Source: Nitrospirota bacterium (GTDB taxonomy: Bacteria > Nitrospirota > Nitrospiria > Nitrospirales > UBA8639). Taken from it: a DNA stretch of 5,901 nt. Under the pieces are notes generated by a model. That model was given only the letters and a program-made list of their open reading frames with translations, had not been told where the DNA came from and did not search any database. Below, piece by piece: positions 1 to 5,689 of the stretch (positions within the stretch are counted from its first letter, which is position 1; every line of letters begins with the position of its first letter). The stretch covers positions 1 through 5,901 of the forward strand of contig JAOUNC010000196.1 in assembly GCA_029881175.1 (NCBI GenBank), given 5' to 3'. Made by a program: the position numbers and the translations under genes.

Positions 1-17
1 AAAGAGGGTAAATACCT

Positions 18-58
18 AAAAACGACAAAAGCAGAAGCGAATACACTCCTGCTTTTGT
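18..58 (-). terminator. Rho-independent terminator of the second sigma factor gene
   Basis: On the minus strand a 10-bp perfect stem (ACAAAAGCAG at 58-49 pairing with CTGCTTTTGT at 34-25) encloses a 14-nt loop. It is followed after CG by a run of five T (22-18). It lies about 80 nt past the TAG stop of the sigma gene, the expected side for ending that transcript. The stem is AT-rich in its outer half and the loop is long, so it may be moderate in strength. The plus strand has no T run after the stem, so it appears to work in one direction only. Confidence 0.65.
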
Positions 59-136
59 AGCAACAACCCCCTATTTTGAACAAGTTGTTATGATTGATCG
101 ACGTTCATCTTTTCCATCAAAATTAGAATTTTTTAC

Positions 137-1384
137 CTACTTAATTTCTGCGAGCATCGCTTTTACGTGGGATTCCTTGAGCTTACTCAACGCCACCACT
201 TCGATTTGGCGAATTCGTTCACGTGTGACTGACATTGAGCGCCCGACTTGTTCGAGCGTCCAAGACTCATCCATTCCAATCCCAAATCTCAACCGAACAA
301 CTTGTTGCTCTCGCGGACTCAAGACTTCAAAAATTTTGGCGAGCCACTGGGCATCAGATTTTCGGGAAATCTCCTCGTCCGGAGCAGCCCCCTCAAGATC
401 CGGGAGCAACTCCCCTAGCTCCGTTTCTCCATCAACGGACGGGGCATCTAAGGAAATGGGCTCTTGGAACGCCTCAATCGTTTCTCGCACTCGATCACTG
501 GTGATCTCCAACGCCTGGCCAATTTCCTCAAAGGTCGGCTCACGATCATATTGCTGCGCAAGACGCTGTGCCGTTTTGGCAATTTTCGTAGAAGCCTCAT
601 TCGTATGGACCGGCACACGAATGGTTCGACTTTGATCCGCCACGGCTCGTGTAATTCCTTGGCGAATCCACCAAGTGGCATAGGTGCTAAACTTAAACCC
701 ACGGGTGTAATCAAATCGTTCGGCGGCTTTCATTAAGCCAATATTACCCTCCTGCACAAGGTCTAAAAAATTCAGACCACGGCCGAGATACCGTTTAGCC
801 ACATCCACCACGAGGCGTAGATTCCGTTGGACCAGTTCATCCTTCGGCTCTTCAATCTCTATACGCACGGCCTGAATTGAGCGAGAAAGATCTGCAGCCT
901 GCTGGCTAAACTTTTTCCCTCCCTTTCTATCAATGGCCCCCAAGGCCTGTACCGTTGCCACACATTGTAGAATTTCTTCAATGATCGGAGCGGAATAGCC
1001 TTTCAGTTCCAGGAAGTTTTGCAATTGTTCCCGAACGGGGCCAATCTCTTCCTGCGGCAGTTTCGCCGATATATCCAACAGCTGTTGCAACAGGGTTCGC
1101 AAATGGGTGGTTCCTTTAAAGAGTCGGGTCCCTAGCATCAACTCTTCATCTGCATCCAAAAGCGGACGAGAACGAAACCCTCGAAAATACATGGATTCTA
1201 AATTGACCGATCCAGGCTCAGATACGGCTTTCTCTTGTTCAAGAGGATCCCACTTGGCTCCGTTTCTCTTTGCAGATTTCCGAGATACCACAGAGTCACG
1301 TTTTGTCACGCGCCGTTTCTTTAAATAGGGTGCAAAATTGTTCTGCGTTCGGGTCAAGGTCGGAATAGCTTGAAGTGTGGTCAT
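137..1384 (-). CDS. Group 2-type (alternative, RpoD-related) RNA polymerase sigma factor
   Basis: A sigma-70 family factor of 415 aa that should bind core RNA polymerase and recognise promoters similar to those of the primary sigma. Region 1.2 is degenerate (about residues 61-91). About 90 residues of mostly helical, unassigned sequence follow. Region 2 spans about 182-252, with [27 protein letters not shown] and the -10 reading segment WWIRQGITRAVAD; Q242 and T245 match the E. coli sigma-70 residues that read the -10 element. Region 3 is about 263-340, with an acidic 3.2 finger near 308-330. Region 4 is about 347-405, with the helix-turn-helix [10 protein letters not shown] carrying R388, E389 and Q393 for the -35 element. 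It lacks acidic region 1.1; residues 22-44 instead hold 11 Lys/Arg in 23 positions. The ATG start has an AAAGGGGG ribosome site five bases upstream. The kinase gene ends 140 bp upstream on the same strand. It fits RpoS/SigA-like group 2 factors, but I cannot say it is an orthologue of E. coli RpoS, so no symbol is given. Confidence 0.93.
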   Translation of the reverse strand: MTTLQAIPTLTRTQNNFAPYLKKRRVTKRDSVVSRKSAKRNGAKWDPLEQEKAVSEPGSVNLESMYFRGFRSRPLLDADEELMLGTRLFKGTTHLRTLLQQLLDISAKLPQEEIGPVREQLQNFLELKGYSAPIIEEILQCVATVQALGAIDRKGGKKFSQQAADLSRSIQAVRIEIEEPKDELVQRNLRLVVDVAKRYLGRGLNFLDLVQEGNIGLMKAAERFDYTRGFKFSTYATWWIRQGITRAVADQSRTIRVPVHTNEASTKIAKTAQRLAQQYDREPTFEEIGQALEITSDRVRETIEAFQEPISLDAPSVDGETELGELLPDLEGAAPDEEISRKSDAQWLAKIFEVLSPREQQVVRLRFGIGMDESWTLEQVGRSMSVTRERIRQIEVVALSKLKESHVKAMLAEIK

Positions 1385-1389
1385 ACGAG

Positions 1390-1397
1390 CCCCCTTT
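1390..1397 (-). promoter_or_regulatory. Ribosome binding site of the second sigma gene, inside an inverted repeat
   Basis: The minus strand reads AAAGGGGG five bases before the ATG at 1384-1382. It is a purine-rich but imperfect Shine-Dalgarno and supports this start; the next in-frame Met (residue 65) would cut into region 1.2. Most of the site forms the downstream arm of the inverted repeat at 1391-1469, so its accessibility could depend on RNA folding. Confidence 0.6.
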
Positions 1398-1469
1398 CAA
1401 AGAATGACATGTGGTTCTGGACCCCTTCGTTTCTACAACTATAGGTGTACCACCCCGACATGAAAGGGG
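1391..1469 (-). repeat. 9-bp perfect inverted repeat flanking the second sigma gene leader
   Basis: CCCCTTTCA (minus strand 1469-1461) is the exact complement of TGAAAGGGG (1399-1391), with 61 nt between the arms. The downstream arm holds the core of the ribosome binding site. In a long transcript coming from the kinase gene the two arms could pair and hide the site. A transcript starting at the candidate promoter inside the loop would lack the upstream arm. A related AAGGGG sits at 1427-1422 and could compete for pairing. The sequence match is certain; the regulatory role is inference. Confidence 0.45.
1438..1466 (-). promoter_or_regulatory. Candidate promoter of the second sigma gene (good -10, poor -35)
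   Basis: TATAGT at 1443-1438 on the minus strand matches five of six bases of the sigma-70 -10 consensus. It would start transcription near 1431, giving a leader of about 45 nt that includes the ribosome site. The hexamer 17 bp upstream (CTTTCA, 1466-1461) is a poor -35 and overlaps the upstream arm of the inverted repeat. The promoter may therefore be weak, activator-dependent, or not a promoter at all. Confidence 0.3.
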
Positions 1470-1503
1470 AATTAAGAGAAGATTAATTTTTTTTAATAGA
1501 AAG

Positions 1504-1519
1504 CCGTTCGATTGAACGA
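1504..1519 (-). terminator. Weak stem-loop after the histidine kinase stop
   Basis: Just past the kinase TAA the minus strand can form a 5-bp stem, CGTTC with GAACG, around loop AATC, extended by one G-U pair. It is followed by GCTTTCT rather than a real T run, and then by eight A. This is weak as a rho-independent terminator, so read-through toward the sigma gene looks possible. Confidence 0.25.
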
Positions 1520-1524
1520 AGGTC

Positions 1525-2937
1525 TTAAGCGCGCGCAGGAATCAACGGCAGGAAAACCGTAAAACACGAACCTCTATGAACGGTACTGTCCAATTCAATC
1601 GTTCCATGATGAACCTCAACAATCCACTTGCAAATCGCCAATCCCAACCCCGTCCCTTTTGCTCCATGAGCCCTGGCTTCATCTGTGCGGTAAAACCGAT
1701 CAAAGACTCGCGCGTGATTCTCCGGAGCAATGCCAATGCCGTGATCTCTGACCATGATTTTCGCATGACTTCCCTCTACAACCAACGCCAACTCCACGGT
1801 TTGCCCTTCATAAGAATACTTGACGGCATTATCGACCAGATTAAGCAGTAATTCACGCAATCGTAGATCATCGCCATGGATGAGCACCGGTTCCACTGCA
1901 GTCAAGACGGCCTGAACATGACGATCCATTCCTAAGACCAGCGCCTGTTGTTGAATTTCTCGAACCAAGTCGTCTAATTGGACAGGAAACATCTTTAATT
2001 TAATTTCGCCAAGATCGGCGCGCGACAAAAACAACAATTCATCCACAATTCGACTCATCCGATCAATCTCTTCCAGATTACTTTCCAACACAGCTCGATA
2101 ATCTTCAGACTGACGAGGACGGCGTAATGCCAACTCCGTCTCTCCCTTTGTAATCGTCAATGGCGTTCGCAATTCATGTGACGCATCGGCACTAAATTGC
2201 CGAATTTGCTTAAACGACACTTCCAAGCGTCCGATCATATCATTGAAGGTTGAGGCCAGTTGCCCGATTTCATCATTGGAATGCGGCGTCAGAATTCGTT
2301 GACTCCAATCCCCTGCGGCAATGCGCCTCGCTGCTTGCGTAATGGCGTGAACCGGGCGCAACGCTCGCCCAGCCAAAAACCATCCACCCAGGAGCGAAAC
2401 TAATAAGGCGACCGGAGAGGCGATATATAACCCCACGAGTAAGCGGCGTAACATGCGATCCGTTGGCTGCAGCGACGTTCCCACCCGCAAAATATTGACA
2501 AGTTGCTCCCCTTGGCGAATAGGAACGGAAAGTAATCGTAGTGGAACGCCCTTTTTAAACTGGACAGACTCAAACGTCGATTCCCCGTCCAACGAGGCCC
2601 GAAACGCAGATTGGCTCAAGGGAATTTCTCGGCTTTGAATATTCGATGACTGAATCGTCACTTGGCCTGCGGGCCCAAATATCTGGAAAAACTTATCAAG
2701 CAGGGCTATTTCAGGAAAATCTTGGGATAGATCTTCAAAGATCAGAAAGGGGCCGAATCGATGCTCACCCAACGTTCGGATGGCCACAGCAGCGGCTTCA
2801 TTTAACGAGGCATCCACTTGCTCTCGAAGCGCACGCGACATCACCAAATACAAGGCTACCGCAAACAAAAGTAGGATAAGCGCTAAGGCCGAGCCATACC
2901 ATAACGTCAGCCGCACTCGAATCGACGCATTATTCAC
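1525..2937 (-). CDS. Two-component sensor histidine kinase, CusS/QseC-like, HAMP-containing
   Basis: An inner-membrane kinase of 470 aa that autophosphorylates on His and passes the phosphate to the response regulator encoded just before it. Transmembrane helix 1 is about residues 12-33, a periplasmic sensor region about 34-164, helix 2 about 165-188, and a HAMP linker about 189-241 (RALRPVHAIT, then NDEIGQLASTFNDM). The dimerisation domain carries the H-box FSADASHELRTPL with H254 as phosphoacceptor. The ATPase domain has the N-box NLVDNAVKYS (N370), G1 DHGIGI (398-403), the F-box FDRFYR (412-417) and G2 GTGLGL (428-433). All motifs are intact, so it should be active. The start is GTG, overlapping the regulator's TGA by four bases; the next in-frame Met (33) would remove helix 1. 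The domain order resembles metal-responsive CusS-type kinases, but the sensor region shows no metal ligand cluster that I can recognise, so the signal is unknown. Confidence 0.95.
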   Translation of the reverse strand: MNNASIRVRLTLWYGSALALILLLFAVALYLVMSRALREQVDASLNEAAAVAIRTLGEHRFGPFLIFEDLSQDFPEIALLDKFFQIFGPAGQVTIQSSNIQSREIPLSQSAFRASLDGESTFESVQFKKGVPLRLLSVPIRQGEQLVNILRVGTSLQPTDRMLRRLLVGLYIASPVALLVSLLGGWFLAGRALRPVHAITQAARRIAAGDWSQRILTPHSNDEIGQLASTFNDMIGRLEVSFKQIRQFSADASHELRTPLTITKGETELALRRPRQSEDYRAVLESNLEEIDRMSRIVDELLFLSRADLGEIKLKMFPVQLDDLVREIQQQALVLGMDRHVQAVLTAVEPVLIHGDDLRLRELLLNLVDNAVKYSYEGQTVELALVVEGSHAKIMVRDHGIGIAPENHARVFDRFYRTDEARAHGAKGTGLGLAICKWIVEVHHGTIELDSTVHRGSCFTVFLPLIPARA

Positions 2938-2950
2938 CCATCCGACCTCA
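2934..2950 (-). promoter_or_regulatory. GTGA stop/start overlap with internal ribosome site for the kinase
   Basis: The regulator's TGA (2936-2934) and the kinase's GTG start (2937-2935) share bases in the sequence GTGA. A GAGG Shine-Dalgarno lies eight bases upstream at 2949-2946, inside the regulator's last codons. This arrangement is typical of translational coupling and would keep regulator and kinase in proportion. It also fixes the kinase start at GTG. Confidence 0.75.
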
Positions 2951-3608
2951 TCATATACCCGCTCCCACGGATCGTTTGGATTAAGCTACGTTCACGCCCT
3001 TTATCGATCTTATTCCGCAAATAACTAATGTAGACATCAATCACATTCGTGAATGTATCAAAATCTAAATCCCACACATGTTCAGCAATCATAGAGCGAG
3101 TCAGAACTCGACCGGCATTGCGCATTAAATATTCCATGAGCGCATATTCTTTGGTCGTAAATTCCAACCGTTGGCCATCACGAGTCACCTCTCGCGTGAC
3201 CGGATTCAGCACGACATCATCCACCTGCAAAATACCAGTCGGAGCGCCTCCTGCGCGTCGGAGCAAGGCCCGAGCCCTGGCTAATAATTCTTCAATGGCA
3301 AAGGGTTTGGTCAAATAATCATCGGCGCCGGCATCAAGTCCTTTTACTCGTTGATCCACTTCAGAACGTGCGGTCAAAATCATCACGGGAGCTTTGACCC
3401 CGGCGGCACGAGCCCGCCTTAACACTTCCACACCTGGCAAACCCGGCAGCATTAAATCCAAGATGATGAGGTCATAATCGACGGCTTGTGCCCAATTTAA
3501 CCCACCGGTCCCATCCGTACAGACATCCACGGCATAGCTTTCTTCCTCTAGCGCCCTTCGAATAAAAGACGCCACTTTCGGTTCATCTTCGACAACTAGA
3601 ATACGCAT
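2934..3608 (-). CDS. OmpR/PhoB-family response regulator
   Basis: A cytoplasmic DNA-binding response regulator of 224 aa, the usual family length. The receiver domain (about 1-118) has the acidic pair E7 and D8, the phosphoacceptor D51 in LIILDLMLPG, T79 in ILTA, and K101 in LTKPF; all catalytic positions are present. The winged-helix DNA-binding domain (about 127-220) shows LEFTTKEYALMEYLMRN, then TNVIDVYISYLRNKID and the closing IRGSGYMM. Sequence style is CusR/CopR-like, which does not by itself prove metal response. It is the first gene of the operon with the kinase. The ATG is fixed by an in-frame TAA 12 bases upstream (3623-3621) and by the standard MRILVVEDE opening. No convincing Shine-Dalgarno precedes it, which is unusual next to its neighbours. 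It may autoregulate through the direct repeat at 3706-3722 (inference). Confidence 0.96.
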   Translation of the reverse strand: MRILVVEDEPKVASFIRRALEEESYAVDVCTDGTGGLNWAQAVDYDLIILDLMLPGLPGVEVLRRARAAGVKAPVMILTARSEVDQRVKGLDAGADDYLTKPFAIEELLARARALLRRAGGAPTGILQVDDVVLNPVTREVTRDGQRLEFTTKEYALMEYLMRNAGRVLTRSMIAEHVWDLDFDTFTNVIDVYISYLRNKIDKGRERSLIQTIRGSGYMMRSDG

Positions 3609-3672
3609 ATTAATGAAATGTTACCATCTGAAGGCTTACAGGGAGAAGAGGAGTTGATAGACAATGGCACTC

Positions 3673-3702
3673 AGAATAGAACCAGATTTCAACAAATCCC
3701 AA
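3673..3702 (-). promoter_or_regulatory. Candidate promoter of the two-component operon
   Basis: On the minus strand TTGGGA (3702-3697) and TATTCT (3678-3673) are separated by 18 bp and each match four of six consensus bases. Transcription would begin near 3666, leaving a leader of nearly 60 nt. The match is weak and AT-rich sequence gives many such pairs. Its position, between the rpoD terminator and the regulator and next to an 11-bp-period repeat, is what makes it worth listing. Confidence 0.25.
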
Positions 3703-3705
3703 GAG

Positions 3706-3722
3706 TTCATCTTGATTTCATC
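3706..3722 (-). promoter_or_regulatory. Direct repeat GATGAA-N5-GATGAA, possible response-regulator site
   Basis: GATGAA occurs at 3722-3717 and again at 3711-3706 on the minus strand, an exact 11-bp period. Extending to 11-mers (3724-3714 and 3713-3703), eight of eleven positions agree. OmpR/PhoB-family regulators typically bind tandem half-sites about 11 bp apart, just upstream of or overlapping the -35 box. Here the repeat ends three bases before the candidate -35. Binding by this regulator is inference. Confidence 0.35.
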
Positions 3723-3730
3723 AATATTAG

Positions 3731-3766
3731 AAAAAAAAAGGCCTCGTCATTTACATGACGAGGCCT
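3731..3766 (-). terminator. Strong rho-independent terminator of rpoD
   Basis: A perfect 12-bp GC-rich stem (AGGCCTCGTCAT at 3766-3755 with ATGACGAGGCCT at 3750-3739) has a four-base loop, GTAA in the minus-strand transcript, which is a GNRA-type tetraloop. An unbroken run of T follows (3739-3731, the first one paired in the stem). It lies 24 bases past the rpoD stop. There is no T run on the other side, so it acts only on minus-strand transcription. It separates rpoD from the two-component operon. Confidence 0.95.
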
Positions 3767-3772
3767 CTCCAA

Positions 3773-3797
3773 TCTCGGAGGAAGTACTCCTCAGAGA
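3773..3797 (-). repeat. Imperfect hairpin overlapping the rpoD stop codon
   Basis: Arms GAGGA (3778-3782) and TCCTC (3788-3792) enclose a five-base loop. After one mismatch they continue as TCTC (3773-3776) with GAGA (3794-3797), giving nine pairs in all. It covers the rpoD TGA (3793-3791) and ends only six bases before the main terminator stem. It could protect the 3' end of the message or be incidental. Confidence 0.35.
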
Positions 3798-5614
3798 TGA
3801 TCCACTAAACTCCGAAGCTTATGGCTGCAGCTTGGGTGCCGCAGTTTTTTCAAGGCTTTGGCTTCAATTTGACGGATTCGTTCACGCGTGACATCAAAAT
3901 CTTGGCCAATTTCTTCCAATGTATGGTCAGTGCTATCACCAATCCCAAATCGTTTCCGAATGACCGTTTCTTCACGTGGAGTGAGCACGCCTAACGCATT
4001 CGCAATTTGCCGTTGCAAGTCATATCGATTTGCCGCATCCATAGGAGAAACCGCATTTTTATCTTCAATCAAGTCGCCTAATTGACTGTCCTCTTTTTCC
4101 CCAATCGGCGTTTCCAACGAAATAGTGCCTTTGGAAATATCCAACATCATACGAACTTTTTCCGGCGTCAAACCCATCCGTTCGGCAATTTCTTCTGGAG
4201 TTGGTTCACGTCCCAATTGCTGAACGAGTTGTCTAGCCGTCCGTGCGAGCTTTGTGTTGGCCTCAATCATATGGACAGGAATTCGAATCGTCCTGGCCTG
4301 ATCCGCAATGGCGCGAGTCACACCCTGGCGAATCCACCACGTCGCATAGGTACTAAATTTATACCCTCGTTGATATTCAAACTTATCCACCGCCCGCATC
4401 AATCCGATATTGCCCTCTTGGATTAAATCGATAAATTGCAAGCCTCGATTTGTATACTTCCGCGCAATACTGACGACTAAACGTAAATTAGCTTCAATCA
4501 ATTTCGCTTTGCCTCGCTTCACCTTCTCTTCGGCACCGCCTAAGATCGTCAAGGCGGCACTAAATTCGTCTAGCGGCATGGCCAGAATGTCATCCTGAAT
4601 ACGTTGCAAAGACTCTTTGGCCAATTCAATGTCTTTCTTGAGGCCTTCAATTTCTTCAGGAGTTAGTTGCGGCTTTCGTCTACTACTGACACCTTTCGAG
4701 GCAGCCTTCGGCTTTTTCGCAATAACCTGCATCCCTTCTTGTCCTGCAAAGCCCAACTTCTTCGTATTTCTGGCAATGACTTGTTCCGCCGAACGAATAT
4801 CCGCGCCTAAATCTTTGACTCGCATCAACATATAATCCTTGACACGTTGATGGAGATTTAAAGATTCAACCTGTTCCACATACTGGTCGGTTAAACCTTG
4901 CAAGCGTTTATCAATTTGGGCTTGCTTCGCTTTTGGCGTTTCTTCCTGACGATTCTGTATATAGAGAGAAAGGAGATTTCGGCCAAGTTTCCGAACCGTG
5001 GTGAAGCTTTCAAGCGTTCGAAGCCTCAGTTCTTCATCTTCTTGCTCACTCGCCAAAGGATCTTCTTCTGTTTCCTCCTCCTCCAAGGTTTCCTGTAACA
5101 GGACGATATCCCTTACACGAATTTGCTCTTCCTTGAGTTGGTCATGAAGCAATTCCAGGTACTGAATGTTCACAGGCATGCCATAAACCGAACAGGCCAA
5201 ATCCCGCTTACCTTCTTCAATATGTTTGGCTAGCTCAATTTCTCCCTCACGAGTGAGAAGCGGGACCCGACCCATTTCTTTCAGATACAGGCGTACAGGA
5301 TCATCAATCCGAGTGGGTTCCCCCGGAGTTAAATCAATGTCTAAGGATGAGTCAGCTTCCTCCTCTGGCTCATCCGCGTCTTCGACACCCGCAGTCTTTT
5401 TTAGAGAAGCCAGCTGAATCGCCGTCCGCTTGGCAGGATCAATCACTTGGATGCTTGCCTCATGTAACGCACCCAAGATTGCATGTAATTGCTCAGACGT
5501 AATTTGATCAGCAGGAAGTATATGCGTCAAATCCTTCAAGGTGATATGGCCTTTGGGACGACCAATCTTAATCAATTGCTGAATCACCTCTACCAATGCT
5601 GTCGTTTTTCCCAT
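3791..5614 (-). CDS. rpoD: Primary RNA polymerase sigma factor RpoD (sigma-70)
   Basis: The housekeeping sigma factor, 607 aa against 613 in E. coli, which directs RNA polymerase to most promoters. Region 1.1 (about residues 5-60) is recognisable by [12 protein letters not shown] and ends in an acidic stretch (78-95). Region 1.2 is about 104-135 ([17 protein letters not shown]). A long non-conserved region runs from about 136 to 355, with an acidic patch at 177-195 and a basic linker at 300-314. Region 2 is about 372-442, with [12 protein letters not shown] and [14 protein letters not shown]430 and T433 correspond to E. coli Q437 and T440, which read the -10 element. Region 3 is about 452-530. 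Region 4 is about 540-592, with [10 protein letters not shown] holding R577, E578 and Q582 for the -35 element. The ending [17 protein letters not shown] is characteristic of primary sigmas. The start is supported by AAGGAGT at optimal spacing. It is followed by a strong terminator. The dnaG gene often found just upstream cannot be recognised in the 287 bp available. Confidence 0.97.
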   Translation of the reverse strand: MGKTTALVEVIQQLIKIGRPKGHITLKDLTHILPADQITSEQLHAILGALHEASIQVIDPAKRTAIQLASLKKTAGVEDADEPEEEADSSLDIDLTPGEPTRIDDPVRLYLKEMGRVPLLTREGEIELAKHIEEGKRDLACSVYGMPVNIQYLELLHDQLKEEQIRVRDIVLLQETLEEEETEEDPLASEQEDEELRLRTLESFTTVRKLGRNLLSLYIQNRQEETPKAKQAQIDKRLQGLTDQYVEQVESLNLHQRVKDYMLMRVKDLGADIRSAEQVIARNTKKLGFAGQEGMQVIAKKPKAASKGVSSRRKPQLTPEEIEGLKKDIELAKESLQRIQDDILAMPLDEFSAALTILGGAEEKVKRGKAKLIEANLRLVVSIARKYTNRGLQFIDLIQEGNIGLMRAVDKFEYQRGYKFSTYATWWIRQGVTRAIADQARTIRIPVHMIEANTKLARTARQLVQQLGREPTPEEIAERMGLTPEKVRMMLDISKGTISLETPIGEKEDSQLGDLIEDKNAVSPMDAANRYDLQRQIANALGVLTPREETVIRKRFGIGDSTDHTLEEIGQDFDVTRERIRQIEAKALKKLRHPSCSHKLRSLVDHL

Positions 5615-5619
5615 ACGTG

Positions 5620-5626
5620 ACTCCTT
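5620..5626 (-). promoter_or_regulatory. Ribosome binding site of rpoD
   Basis: The minus strand reads AAGGAGT ending five bases before the ATG at 5614-5612. It is a near-ideal Shine-Dalgarno and decides this start. Confidence 0.8.
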
Positions 5627-5646
5627 AAAAATTAGTAGCGTCTCCC

Positions 5647-5655
5647 ATCATACCA
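5647..5655 (-). promoter_or_regulatory. Candidate extended -10 promoter of rpoD
   Basis: TGGTATGAT on the minus strand combines a TATGAT -10 box (five of six consensus bases) with the upstream TGN of extended -10 promoters, which can work without a good -35. None is present at 17 bp. Start would fall near 5640, giving a short leader of about 26 nt that contains the Shine-Dalgarno. A weaker alternative lies upstream: TTGGTA (5735-5730) and CATAAG (5712-5707) with 17-bp spacing, four of six bases each. Confidence 0.4.
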
Positions 5656-5668
5656 CTTTTTCCGAAGA

Positions 5669-5689
5669 CCCTATGACCAACAAATAGGG
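5669..5689. repeat. Inverted repeat CCCTAT-N9-ATAGGG upstream of rpoD
   Basis: CCCTAT (5669-5674) and ATAGGG (5684-5689) are perfect 6-bp inverted arms around a nine-base spacer. The proximal arm falls where the -35 region of the candidate rpoD promoter would be, so a bound dimeric regulator could affect that promoter. With arms of six bases, chance is a real alternative. Confidence 0.3.

Noticed and set aside
62..89. Inverted repeat AACAAC and GTTGTT downstream of the second sigma gene
   Set aside because: Only six AT-rich pairs around a 16-base loop and no T run; the 18-58 hairpin is the better terminator.
90..635. 181-codon plus-strand open frame opposite the second sigma gene
   Set aside because: It lies antisense to the conserved regions 2 to 4 of the sigma factor, is rich in Ser and Arg, matches no family I know and has no ribosome site. 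It is a shadow frame.
448..714. 88-codon minus-strand frame within the second sigma gene
   Set aside because: It overlaps the real gene in another frame across its most conserved part; the protein has no sense as a product.
137..1384. Calling the second sigma gene rpoS
   Set aside because: It is RpoD-related with group 2 features, but it has a large insert and a basic N-terminus not typical of RpoS, so orthology is not supported by sequence alone.
1438..1456. Sigma-54-like -24/-12 element, TGGTAC followed by GTTG
   Set aside because: The -24 half fits, but the nearly invariant GC of the -12 half is GT here, and the regulator in this window lacks the AAA+ domain needed for sigma-54 activation.
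1525..3608. Naming the two-component pair cusRS or copRS
   Set aside because: Family resemblance is clear, but no copper or silver efflux genes are nearby and no metal-binding motif is visible in the sensor region.
4082..4426. 114-codon plus-strand open frame opposite rpoD
   Set aside because: It is the reverse complement of conserved rpoD regions 2 and 3, with no recognisable domain or start signal.
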